This document shows positions 6,082 to 12,829 of a DNA stretch of 13,125 bases, piece by piece. The notes below the pieces were generated by a model. It was not told the origin of the DNA. It saw only the letters and a program-made list of their open reading frames with translations, and searched no databases. This stretch comes from CALKHQ01 sp050329975 (GTDB lineage: Bacteria; Pseudomonadota; Alphaproteobacteria; CALKHQ01). Each line of letters starts with the position of its first letter. Position 1 is the stretch's first letter. Position numbers and translations under genes: made by a program. The stretch is taken from assembly GCA_050329975.1 (NCBI GenBank), contig JBHJOG010000288.1:1-13125 (forward strand), in the 5' to 3' direction.

Positions 6082-7950
6082 GTGCCCGGGCTGAAGGCCC
6101 CCATCGATCCGGCACCGCCGAAATCCTTCCGCGCCCGCTGGGTCGCGCTGCGCAACATCGGGCCGTTCCTGGCGATGGTCTGGCGGGCGAGCCCGGCGCT
6201 GACCCTGGCGACGCTGGTGATGCGGCTGGCACGCGCGGTGTTGCCGGTGGTGGCGCTGTGGTTCGGCAAGCTGATCATCGACGAGGTGATCCGGCTTTCG
6301 GCGCTGACTCCCCGGCCCGACACCCTGTCGGGCTGGTGGGAGGGCGGCGAGGTCGATTGGCTGCTGGTCCTGGTCGCGATCGAGTTCGGACTGGCGGTGC
6401 TGTCCGACCTGCTGGCGCGGCTGGTCGGGCTGGTCGATACCCTGCTGTCGGAGCGGCTGACCATGGCCTCCTCGCTCAGGCTGATGGACCACGCCGCGAC
6501 GCTGGACCTGGAGGACTTCGAGGACGCCGAGTTCCAGGACCGGCTGGAGCGCGCGCGGCGCCAGTCCAGCGGGCGGATGACGCTGATGGGACAGCTGTTC
6601 GGCCAGCTGCAGGACCTGGTGACGGTGGCGACCTTCGCCGGCGGGCTGGTGATCTACAACCCCTGGCTGATCGTGCTGCTGATGGTCGCGCTGATCCCAT
6701 CCTTCCTCGGCGAGGCGCATTTCTCCGCGCGGACCTATACGCTGGACTTCCGCCGCACGCCGGAGCGGCGCGAGCTGGACTATGTGCGCCAGACCGCCGC
6801 CAGCGCCGAGACGGCGAAGGAGATCAAGATCTTCGGCCTCAGCGGCTTCCTCACCGACCGCTACCGCGCGCTGTCGGAGAGCTTCTACGCAGCCAACCGG
6901 CGGATTGCGCGCAAGCGCGCGCTGTGGGGGGCGGTGTTCACCGGCGTCGGCACGATCGGCTACTACCTCGCCTATGTCTGGATCATCGGCGAGACGCTGG
7001 CCGGCGTGCTGACCATCGGCGACCTGACTTTCCTCGCCGGGTCGTTCCGCCGGCTGCGCACCCTGCTGGAGGGGCTGCTGTCCAGCTTCTCCTCGACCGC
7101 GGCGCAGGCACTCTACCTGGACGACCTGTTCGACTTCTTCCGGGTCGAGGCGGAGATCCTGTCGCCGCCGGACCCTGCCCCGCTGCCGCGGCCGATCCGC
7201 GAGGGCTTCGTGTTCGAGGACGTCGGGTTCCGCTACCCGGGCGCCGAACGCTGGGCGGTGCGCAACCTGAGCTTCACGCTGAAGGCGGGCGAGACGCTGG
7301 CGCTGGTGGGCGAGAACGGCGCGGGCAAGACCACGCTGGTCAAGCTGCTGGCCCGGCTCTACGACCCGGACGAAGGGCGCATCCTGCTCGATGGCCGAGA
7401 CCTGCGCGACTACGACGTCGACGCGCTGCGCGGGGCAATGGGCGTGATCTTCCAGGATTTCGTCGCCTACAACCTGAGTGCGGCCGACAACATCGCCGTC
7501 GGCCGGATCCAGGCGCGCGACGACCGGCCGCGGATCGAGTCTGCCGCGCGGCGCAGCCTCGCCGACCGGGTGATCGAGGACTTGCCGCATGGCTACGACC
7601 AGATGCTCGGCAAGCGCTTCCGCAGTGGGGTCGAGTTGTCGGGCGGCGAGTGGCAGAAGATCGCCATCGCGCGGGCCTATATGCGCGACGCCGAGGTGCT
7701 GATCCTGGACGAGCCGACGGCATCGCTGGACGCGCGAGCCGAGTTCGAAGTGTTCCAGCGCTTCAAGGAGTTGAGCGCGGGGAAGACCGCGGTGCTGATC
7801 TCGCACCGCTTTTCCTCGGTCCGCATGGCCGACCGCATTCTGGTGTTGGCCGGCGGCCGGGTCGAGGTATCGGGAACGCATGCCGAGCTGCTGGTCCAGG
7901 GCGGACGTTACGCCGAGCTGTTCGAGCTGCAGGCGGCCGGCTATCGCTGA
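6082..7950 (+). CDS. ABC exporter half-transporter (fused membrane and ATPase domains)
   Basis: An MsbA-like half-transporter that would dimerise in the inner membrane and export an unknown substrate using ATP. The N-terminal part (about residues 30-330 of 622) is a six-helix exporter domain, including the coupling sequence EIKIFGL. The C-terminal ATPase has every motif: Walker A GENGAGKTT (410-418), signature LSGGEWQK (519-526), Walker B VLILDEP (539-545) and the H-loop histidine H575 in ISHRFSS. No ATG opens the frame. I prefer the GTG at 6082, since GGAAAG lies 8 bases upstream; a TTG at 6046 would add 12 residues but lacks a good ribosome-binding site. It is transcribed away from tctC and converges on the aldo/keto reductase gene, with 37 bases between stops. 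No partner subunit or cargo gene lies nearby, so the substrate is open. Confidence 0.93.
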   Translation: MPGLKAPIDPAPPKSFRARWVALRNIGPFLAMVWRASPALTLATLVMRLARAVLPVVALWFGKLIIDEVIRLSALTPRPDTLSGWWEGGEVDWLLVLVAIEFGLAVLSDLLARLVGLVDTLLSERLTMASSLRLMDHAATLDLEDFEDAEFQDRLERARRQSSGRMTLMGQLFGQLQDLVTVATFAGGLVIYNPWLIVLLMVALIPSFLGEAHFSARTYTLDFRRTPERRELDYVRQTAASAETAKEIKIFGLSGFLTDRYRALSESFYAANRRIARKRALWGAVFTGVGTIGYYLAYVWIIGETLAGVLTIGDLTFLAGSFRRLRTLLEGLLSSFSSTAAQALYLDDLFDFFRVEAEILSPPDPAPLPRPIREGFVFEDVGFRYPGAERWAVRNLSFTLKAGETLALVGENGAGKTTLVKLLARLYDPDEGRILLDGRDLRDYDVDALRGAMGVIFQDFVAYNLSAADNIAVGRIQARDDRPRIESAARRSLADRVIEDLPHGYDQMLGKRFRSGVELSGGEWQKIAIARAYMRDAEVLILDEPTASLDARAEFEVFQRFKELSAGKTAVLISHRFSSVRMADRILVLAGGRVEVSGTHAELLVQGGRYAELFELQAAGYR

Positions 7951-7966
7951 CACCAACGAGAACGGA

Positions 7967-7996
7967 CGCCGAAAGGCGCCCGGGCTGCTAACCCGG
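7967..7996. terminator. Weak hairpins between convergent gene ends
   Basis: Two small hairpins occupy the junction where the ABC gene and the aldo/keto reductase gene converge: CGCC-GAAA-GGCG (7967-7978, a 4-bp stem with a stable GNRA-type loop) and CCGGG-7 bases-CCCGG (7980-7996). Neither has a following U-run, so they are only possible factor-independent terminators; the second overlaps the reductase stop codon. Confidence 0.25.
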
Positions 7997-9022
7997 CACA
8001 GGTGCGTCCTCGGCCAGCAATCCCTCGGCCCGCAACTCGTCCCAAAGGGCGGCAGGGATCTGTCGCTGGATGAGCTCGGCATTGCGGGTCACCTCATCGG
8101 GGCGGACGGCGCCCGGGATGATCGAGGCGACGCGCGGATGGCCGAGCGGAAACTGGATCGCTGCAGCGGCGATCGGCACGTCGTGCCGTCCGCAGACTGC
8201 CTCGATGCGGGCGACCCGGTCCATGATCTCCGGCGGCGCCGGCACGTAGTTGTAGGTGGCGCCGGGCCTTGCACCGATCGCCAGGATCCCCGAGTTGAAC
8301 GGGCCGCCGAGCAGGAACGAGAATCCCTTCTTCTCCGCCAGCGGGAACAGGTCGGCCAGCCCGTCCTGCTCGAGGAGCGTGTACCGCCCGGCGAGCAGAA
8401 AGCAGTCGAAGTCGCCCTCGCCCGCGAACCGCATGCACGCCTCCACCTCGTTCACCCCGACGCCGATGGCCCGGATGACCCCGGCGGTCCGCAACTCGTC
8501 GAGGGCCCGGTAGGCGCCCTGCATGGACTCGCGCACGCGCTGCTCATAGGCCTCGCGAGAGCCGTGCGTCCAGATGTCGACGTCGTGGATCAGGGCTATG
8601 TCGATCCGGTTCATGCCGAGGCGCTGGTAACTGTCCTCGAGCGAGCGCATGCAGCCATCGTAGCTGTAGTCGAAGGTGGCGGCGAAGTTGAGCCCGCCCT
8701 TGAACAGGCCGCGGTCGATCGTCTCGGCAGGTGCGGGCCTCAGCAGCCGGCCCACCTTGGTCGACAGCACCAGATCGTCGCGGGACTTGCCGCGGAGGAC
8801 GTGACCGAACCGGTGTTCGGACAGGCCATGGCCGTAATAGGGCGATGTGTCATACACGCGAACCCCGGCCGCATAGGCCGCCTCGACGGTCGCCAGCGCC
8901 CGGTCTTCCGGAATCGCCTCGAAGAAGTCGCCCAGAGGCGCCCCGCCGAAACCCAGAACCGTGACCTCGAGTCCGGTCTTGCCGATCTCGCGCTTCTCGA
9001 ATGATGATGTCATCGAATCCAT
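7988..9022 (-). CDS. Aldo/keto reductase, aldose/pyridoxal dehydrogenase type
   Basis: A cytoplasmic NAD(P)-dependent oxidoreductase of the TIM-barrel aldo/keto reductase superfamily (344 aa). The catalytic tetrad is complete: D58 and Y63 in DTSPYYGHGLSE, K89 in LSTKVGR and H146 in ALIHDVD. The opening GKTGLEVTVLGFGGAPLGDFF and the DTSPYYGHG-SE-RFG block are typical of the subgroup that holds D-threo-aldose 1-dehydrogenase, L-fucose dehydrogenase and pyridoxal 4-dehydrogenase, which oxidise an aldehyde or lactol to a lactone. With a sugar-acid dehydratase, an SDR and a sugar-binding protein about 1 kb away, oxidation of an aldose at C1 is the likeliest role. The start is uncertain: ATG 9022 or ATG 9013, the latter having AGGA at better spacing. 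It shares a strand with the methyltransferase gene, 90 bases downstream of it. Vitamin B6 metabolism is the main alternative. Confidence 0.93.
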   Translation of the reverse strand: MDSMTSSFEKREIGKTGLEVTVLGFGGAPLGDFFEAIPEDRALATVEAAYAAGVRVYDTSPYYGHGLSEHRFGHVLRGKSRDDLVLSTKVGRLLRPAPAETIDRGLFKGGLNFAATFDYSYDGCMRSLEDSYQRLGMNRIDIALIHDVDIWTHGSREAYEQRVRESMQGAYRALDELRTAGVIRAIGVGVNEVEACMRFAGEGDFDCFLLAGRYTLLEQDGLADLFPLAEKKGFSFLLGGPFNSGILAIGARPGATYNYVPAPPEIMDRVARIEAVCGRHDVPIAAAAIQFPLGHPRVASIIPGAVRPDEVTRNAELIQRQIPAALWDELRAEGLLAEDAPVPG

Positions 9023-9112
9023 CCTGTCCCTATGCCGGCCGAGGCCCGAGCGCGTTATGCCAGCATTTCGCGGAGCCGGGTACCCACGCCAAACGCTCGC
9101 GCATTGGATTGT

Positions 9113-9733
9113 TCAGCCATCATCCGGCGACGAGCAGGTGATCGAGAAGAGCGCCATCTGGCTGGCGCCGCCAAGGACCGGATGCGAGCCGGCGAGATCC
9201 GCGAGCGAAACCGCGTAGCCGTTTCGGCGTCCGATGCCTTCGGCCCATGACCTGAATTTCAACCGCCCCCATTCGAAGCGGTGGTCCGGGTGGCGGAATC
9301 GGTGAGGGGGCACGCCCAGCAACGGGTTGAAATCGGCATTGGGTGTGGTGATGACGACCGTTGTCGGGCGCACCTTCTGAAATACCGCCCGCTCGACACG
9401 GGTCAGGTGATCAGGATCGATATGTTCGATTGTCTCGACCAGCACCGCTGCATCGAATCCGGACAGCTCACTGCCCAACGCGTCCATGGACCTATGGACG
9501 AGTTCGGCCTTGCGACGAATGTGCTCGGGCACCTCGCTGAGCAGCACGCGCAGTCGGCGAAGCGCCTCTGCCGACAGGTCGATCCCCACGATGCGCCTGA
9601 TGCGCGGGTCCGATATCAGCCTGATGAGGAGCGGCCCGTCGCCGCACCCGATATCGAGCACCGACTCCGCTCCGCACGCGGATATCGCCGCATGCACAGC
9701 ATCCATCCGTTGCTCGTGCAGCCACGTCGTCAT
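9113..9733 (-). CDS. Stand-alone Hen1-type RNA 3'-end 2'-O-methyltransferase
   Basis: A class I SAM-dependent methyltransferase of 206 aa. The SAM site is VLDIGCGDG (residues 25-33) with GIDLS (50-54) as the acidic strand-2 end. The rest matches Hen1 rather than a generic methyltransferase: ETIEH (100-104) gives the E-x-x-E-H metal ligands E100, E103 and H104, and RHPDHRFEW (147-155) gives the fourth, probably H151. Hen1 enzymes use this site to methylate the 2'-OH of an RNA 3' end. Known bacterial Hen1 proteins usually carry an extra N-terminal domain and sit beside Pnkp for RNA repair. Both are absent here. The frame runs up to 9835, but I prefer ATG 9733, which has GGGGG about 8 bases upstream and begins at the conserved WLHEQRMDAV; ATG 9739 is close behind. 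The RNA target is unknown. Confidence 0.82.
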   Translation of the reverse strand: MTTWLHEQRMDAVHAAISACGAESVLDIGCGDGPLLIRLISDPRIRRIVGIDLSAEALRRLRVLLSEVPEHIRRKAELVHRSMDALGSELSGFDAAVLVETIEHIDPDHLTRVERAVFQKVRPTTVVITTPNADFNPLLGVPPHRFRHPDHRFEWGRLKFRSWAEGIGRRNGYAVSLADLAGSHPVLGGASQMALFSITCSSPDDG

Positions 9734-9809
9734 CGGCATCGCCCCCGTGCTGGCGCGTGGCGCATGGTAGGGAGGACCCGCGGTGCGGTCCACTCGGGTG
9801 TCCCAGCCG

Positions 9810-9838
9810 TTGCCAGCCGCCAATAAGTACGACATATT
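9810..9838 (+). promoter_or_regulatory. Promoter of the GntR regulator gene with overlapping operator
   Basis: TTGCCA (9810-9815), a 17-base spacer and CATATT (9833-9838) form a reasonable sigma-70 promoter about 70 bases before the regulator start. Overlapping its -10 is AAGTACGACAT (9826-9836), with the GT-N3-AC core known for FadR-type GntR operators. Read on the minus strand it is ATATGTCGTACTTAT, which closely resembles the element at 10664-10676. Autorepression of the regulator is the natural reading. The site also lies upstream of the divergent methyltransferase gene and could affect it. Confidence 0.5.
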
Positions 9839-9909
9839 TCGGTGGCTAAACCGGACCCACGGCCGGACTGAACGCGCAGGGTCCAGGGCCGAACCAGGGA
9901 TTTGATCCG

Positions 9910-10680
9910 ATGCCCAACGACCGGACCTATCCGAACTCCGGACTGCACGGGCACGTGGTCTACCAGATCGGCCGGCAGATCGTTTCGGGACAGATCGCGG
10001 TCGGCAGCGACCTGCCGCGCGAGGTGGAACTGCAGGAGCGCTTCGGCACCAGCCGGCAGGCGATCCGGGAAGCGATCAAGGTTCTCGCCGCCAAGGGCCT
10101 GATCGAGCCGAGGCGTCGGCGCGGCACGCGGATCCGGCCGAGGGACAGTTGGAACCTGCTCGATCCCGACGTGCTGATGTGGCACGCGCCCGACGGGTTC
10201 GGCCCGGCGTTCCTCGCCGACCTGCTCGAACTCAGGTCGACGATCGAACCCGCGGCGGCAGAACTGGCCGCCCGGAGGGGAGACGCCCCGCGGATCGCGG
10301 AGCTCGGCGCCGCGATCGAGGATATGCGCCTGGCCGGGCGCGATCCCACGAAGTTCTATGACGCCGACATCCGGTTCCACATCGGGCTGCTGCTGGCCAG
10401 CGGCAACAGCCTGTTCGCACAGTTGGCGACCTCGGTCCGCGCCGCGTTGACCGCCAGTTTCCGGCTGCAGGAGCGGATCGGCGGGCCGCAGGAGAACGGC
10501 TACGCGATCCACGCCGCAGTCTACCACGCCATCGTCGCCGGGGACACCGCGCGCGCCCGTGCGGCGATGGCGTTCGTCATCGAGGCTGCCGCAATCGAGC
10601 TCCGTCCGGTGATGGCCCCGGCCAGCGATCCGCAGACGGGCAACCAATCGGAGTTGCGCATTTTGTCGGACATATACTAG
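9910..10680 (+). CDS. GntR-family regulator, FadR/FCD type, DgoR-like
   Basis: A one-component transcription factor of 256 aa, most likely the repressor of the following sugar-acid genes. The N-terminal winged helix-turn-helix (about residues 10-75) shows the GntR pattern, with IVSGQIAVGSDLPREVELQERFGTSRQAIREAIKVLAAKGLIE. The linker WNLLDPDVLMW closely resembles the same place in E. coli DgoR, the galactonate repressor. The C-terminal FCD domain (about 95-235) has the histidines expected to hold a metal and ligand, in DIRFHIGLLLASGN and HAAVYHAIVAGD. The ATG at 9910 follows AGGGA by nine bases. The inducer is probably a sugar acid or its keto-deoxy product, inferred from the neighbours. The gene's last codons contain the second operator copy, so the regulator probably sits upstream of a separately controlled transcript. 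Confidence 0.95.
   Translation: MPNDRTYPNSGLHGHVVYQIGRQIVSGQIAVGSDLPREVELQERFGTSRQAIREAIKVLAAKGLIEPRRRRGTRIRPRDSWNLLDPDVLMWHAPDGFGPAFLADLLELRSTIEPAAAELAARRGDAPRIAELGAAIEDMRLAGRDPTKFYDADIRFHIGLLLASGNSLFAQLATSVRAALTASFRLQERIGGPQENGYAIHAAVYHAIVAGDTARARAAMAFVIEAAAIELRPVMAPASDPQTGNQSELRILSDIY
10664..10672 (+). promoter_or_regulatory. Putative GntR operator upstream of the dehydratase gene
   Basis: TGTCGGACA is a perfect inverted repeat with the GT-N3-AC core of FadR-type GntR sites. Read on the minus strand with its flank it is ATATGTCCGACAAAA, against ATATGTCGTACTTAT at the regulator promoter. It lies inside the last codons of the regulator gene and about 105 bases before the dehydratase start. 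A weak promoter may surround it (TTGCGC at 10654-10659, then TAGGAT at 10678-10683, spacing 18). Confidence 0.5.
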
Positions 10681-10730
10681 GATTTCCAGAACCCGCGACG
10701 GATGAACCGCGGTGGATGAGGGAACGCACG

Positions 10731-10781
10731 ATGGTGATGAAGCCCGGCAGATGGCGGCCTGCCGCCGCGGACCGGCGATGA
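10731..10781 (+). CDS. Small upstream ORF (16 aa) overlapping the dehydratase start
   Basis: The ATG at 10731 follows GAGGGA at good spacing and opens a 16-codon frame (MVMKPGRWRPAAADRR) whose TGA overlaps the dehydratase ATG as ATGA. The dehydratase ATG itself has only a poor ribosome-binding site, so ribosomes finishing this small frame may re-initiate there. It could equally be a chance frame in the leader; it has no recognisable peptide function. A start for the dehydratase at ATG 10751 would remove the coupling idea. Confidence 0.4.
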   Translation: MVMKPGRWRPAAADRR

Positions 10782-11953
10782 AAATTACCGGCATCCGGAC
10801 CCGGGTGGTGAACGCCCACATGCGCAACTGGATCTTCGTCAAGGTCGAGACCGACCAGGACGGGCTCTGGGGCTGGGGCGAGGCGACGCTGGAGTGGAAG
10901 ACGCGCGCCGTGGTCGGCGCGATCGAGGACCTGGCGCCGCTGGTGGTCGGGCGCGACCCGCGCGACATCGAGCAGCTGGTCCGCATCATGCACAAGCACG
11001 GCTTCTGGCGGATGGGCGTGGTCGGCGCCACCGCGATCAGCGGCATCGAGATCGCGCTGTGGGACATCCTGGGCAAGGCGCTGGGCGTGCCGGTGTGGCG
11101 CCTGCTCGGCGGCCGCACCCGCGACCGGGTCCGGGTCTACACCCACCTCGGCATGGGCGACATGACCGCGGTCTACGAGACCACCGAGGCGACCCAGCTG
11201 GTCGAGCGGGCGCAGGCGGTGGTCGAGCGCGGCTATACCGCGCTGAAGTCGGTGTTCGTGCCCTACACCCACTACACCGCGTCGCCGGCCCAGATCGACC
11301 ACGTCGGCGGCATGATGGCGGCCCTGCGCGAGGCGGTCGGAGAAGCGGTCGACATCATGGTCGACTTTCACGGACGCTGCGCGTCGACCAGCGCCGCCGT
11401 CGACTACATCCGCGCGCTGGCGCCGCACCGGCCGATGTTCGTCGAGGAGCCGATGCCGCCGGGCGACCCGCTGACGATGCTGGAGGTGGCACGCCGGGTG
11501 TCGGTGCCGATCGCGGCCGGCGAGCGGCTGATCGGGCGGCAGGAGTTCGAGCCGCTGTTCCACGCCCGCGCGATCAACATCGCCCAGCCCGACATCTGCC
11601 ATTGCGGCGGGCTCGCCGAGGCGCGCAAGATCGCGGCAATGGCGGAAACGGCTGCCTGCGGGGTGGCGCCGCACAACCCGCTGGGTCCGTTGGCGGGCGT
11701 CGTCGCGCTCCACTTCGCCGTGGCGACGCCCAACTTCGTGATCCAGGAGGAGATGAGCGGGGCAGTGCCGTGGTTCCACGATGTGGTCGAGGACAGCCCG
11801 CTGACCCTGGTGGACGGCCATTGGCCGGTGCCGGAGCGCCCGGGGCTGGGCGTGGAGGTCAACGAGGCGGAGGCGGCGAAGCATCCGTTCGCCCAGGAAG
11901 TGTTGCACGCGACCAACGCCGTACTCGCCGACGGCACGGTGGTGGACTGGTAG
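10778..11953 (+). CDS. Enolase-superfamily sugar-acid dehydratase, D-galactonate dehydratase-like
   Basis: A mandelate-racemase-group enzyme (391 aa) that most likely dehydrates an aldonate to its 2-keto-3-deoxy acid, using Mg2+. Metal ligands are D196 (in DFHGR), E223 (in VEEP) and E249 (in AAGER). H198 in DFHGR and the H299-D272 pair (APHNPLGP, QPDICHCGG) are the acid/base residues. The spacing E223-E249-H299 matches E. coli DgoD exactly, as does the opening MKITGIRTR. K157 (LKSVF) stands where a second base can act. Differences from DgoD around residues 122-136 and 158-170 leave the substrate open: galactonate, arabinonate, fuconate and others are possible. I start it at ATG 10778 because family members begin there; ATG 10751 would add nine residues. 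It follows its probable regulator and precedes an SDR by 24 bases, so the two are surely cotranscribed. Confidence 0.93.
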   Translation: MKITGIRTRVVNAHMRNWIFVKVETDQDGLWGWGEATLEWKTRAVVGAIEDLAPLVVGRDPRDIEQLVRIMHKHGFWRMGVVGATAISGIEIALWDILGKALGVPVWRLLGGRTRDRVRVYTHLGMGDMTAVYETTEATQLVERAQAVVERGYTALKSVFVPYTHYTASPAQIDHVGGMMAALREAVGEAVDIMVDFHGRCASTSAAVDYIRALAPHRPMFVEEPMPPGDPLTMLEVARRVSVPIAAGERLIGRQEFEPLFHARAINIAQPDICHCGGLAEARKIAAMAETAACGVAPHNPLGPLAGVVALHFAVATPNFVIQEEMSGAVPWFHDVVEDSPLTLVDGHWPVPERPGLGVEVNEAEAAKHPFAQEVLHATNAVLADGTVVDW

Positions 11954-11957
11954 CGCG

Positions 11958-11981
11958 ATGAAGCGGGATCCGGGCAGATGA
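11958..11981 (+). promoter_or_regulatory. Seven-codon frame overlapping the SDR start (ATGA)
   Basis: In the 24-base gap after the dehydratase, ATG 11958 opens a seven-codon frame (MKRDPGR) ending in a TGA that overlaps the SDR ATG as ATGA, the same layout as at the dehydratase start. It lacks a clear ribosome-binding site of its own, so it may be chance or a re-initiation bridge from the dehydratase stop at 11951. Confidence 0.25.
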
Positions 11982-12754
11982 CGGGACGGCTCGAGGGCAA
12001 GGTTGCGATCGTGACCGGCGCCGGCCAGGGGATCGGCGAGGCGATCGCCCGGCGGTTCGCCGCCGAGGGTGCCGCACTCGGCATCGCCGAACTGAAGCCC
12101 GAGACCGGCGAAGCGGTGGCGGCGGCAATCCGGGCCGCCGGCGGCCGGGCGGTGGCGGTTCCGACCGACGTCGCCCAGCCGGATCAGGTGAATGCGATGG
12201 TCGAGCGGGTGACGGCGGCGCTGGGTGCACCGGACATCCTGGTCAACAACGCCGGCATCGCCGTGTTCGACGACCCGCTGAAGCTCAGCGACGAGGACTG
12301 GCGGCGCTGCTTCTCCGTCGACATGGACGCGGTCTGGTACTGCTCGCGGGCGGTGCTGCCGGCGATGCTCGACAAGGGGCGCGGCAGCATCGTCAACGTC
12401 GCCTCGGTCCACAGCTTCCAGATCATCCCGAAGACATTTCCCTACCCGGTCGCCAAGCACGGCGTGCTCGGGATCACCCGGGCGCTGGGCGTGGAATATG
12501 CGGCGCGCGGCATCCGGGTGAACTGCGTCTGCCCCGGCTATATCGAGACTCCGATCGCGGTCGCCTACTGGGACACCTTCCCCGACCCGGCGGCCGAGCG
12601 GCGGCGGGCGGAGAGCTATCACCCGATGATGCGGGTCGGCCAGCCTGAGGAGGTGGCGAACGCCGTGCTGTTCCTGGCCTCCGACGAGGCCGGCTTTATC
12701 ACGGCGGCAAGCCTGATGGTCGACGGAGGCGGGTCGGTGCAGTTCCACGGCTAG
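11978..12754 (+). CDS. Short-chain dehydrogenase/reductase, probable sugar or keto-deoxy-acid dehydrogenase
   Basis: A classical SDR of 258 aa that oxidises or reduces a hydroxyl/keto group with NAD(H). The cofactor motif TGAGQGIG is at residues 13-20, NNAG at 90-93, and the catalytic S143, Y156 and K160 sit in ASVHSF and YPVAK. E38 at the end of the second strand favours NAD over NADP. The usual catalytic Asn of SDRs appears to be replaced by Asp (D115 in FSVDMDAVW). The C-terminus ends DGGGSVQFHG. In context it could be the first step (aldose 1-dehydrogenase) or a late step (2-keto-3-deoxy-fuconate-type dehydrogenase); the aldo/keto reductase nearby could do the other. The ATG at 11978 follows the dehydratase stop by 24 bases. 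Family is certain, substrate is not. Confidence 0.94.
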   Translation: MTGRLEGKVAIVTGAGQGIGEAIARRFAAEGAALGIAELKPETGEAVAAAIRAAGGRAVAVPTDVAQPDQVNAMVERVTAALGAPDILVNNAGIAVFDDPLKLSDEDWRRCFSVDMDAVWYCSRAVLPAMLDKGRGSIVNVASVHSFQIIPKTFPYPVAKHGVLGITRALGVEYAARGIRVNCVCPGYIETPIAVAYWDTFPDPAAERRRAESYHPMMRVGQPEEVANAVLFLASDEAGFITAASLMVDGGGSVQFHG

Positions 12755-12769
12755 ACGAGGCCGCAACGA

Positions 12770-12784
12770 GGGGCGGAACGCCCC
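12770..12784 (+). terminator. Compact hairpin between SDR and binding-protein genes
   Basis: GGGGCG (12770-12775) and CGCCCC (12779-12784) form a perfect 6-bp GC stem over a GAA loop in the 75-base gap. No U-run follows, so it may be an mRNA-stabilising or processing element, or a leaky stop that lets the binding-protein gene be expressed differently from the enzymes. Confidence 0.35.
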
Positions 12785-12829
12785 CGGCAACAGTCGAGAG
12801 CAACAAGCGATCGAAAGGAGGAGACGACG

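Noticed and set aside
5575..8082. An 835-codon open frame on the minus strand
   Set aside because: It is antisense to the ABC exporter gene and overlaps tctC in another frame; composition is low-complexity Arg/Gln/His and no domain is visible.
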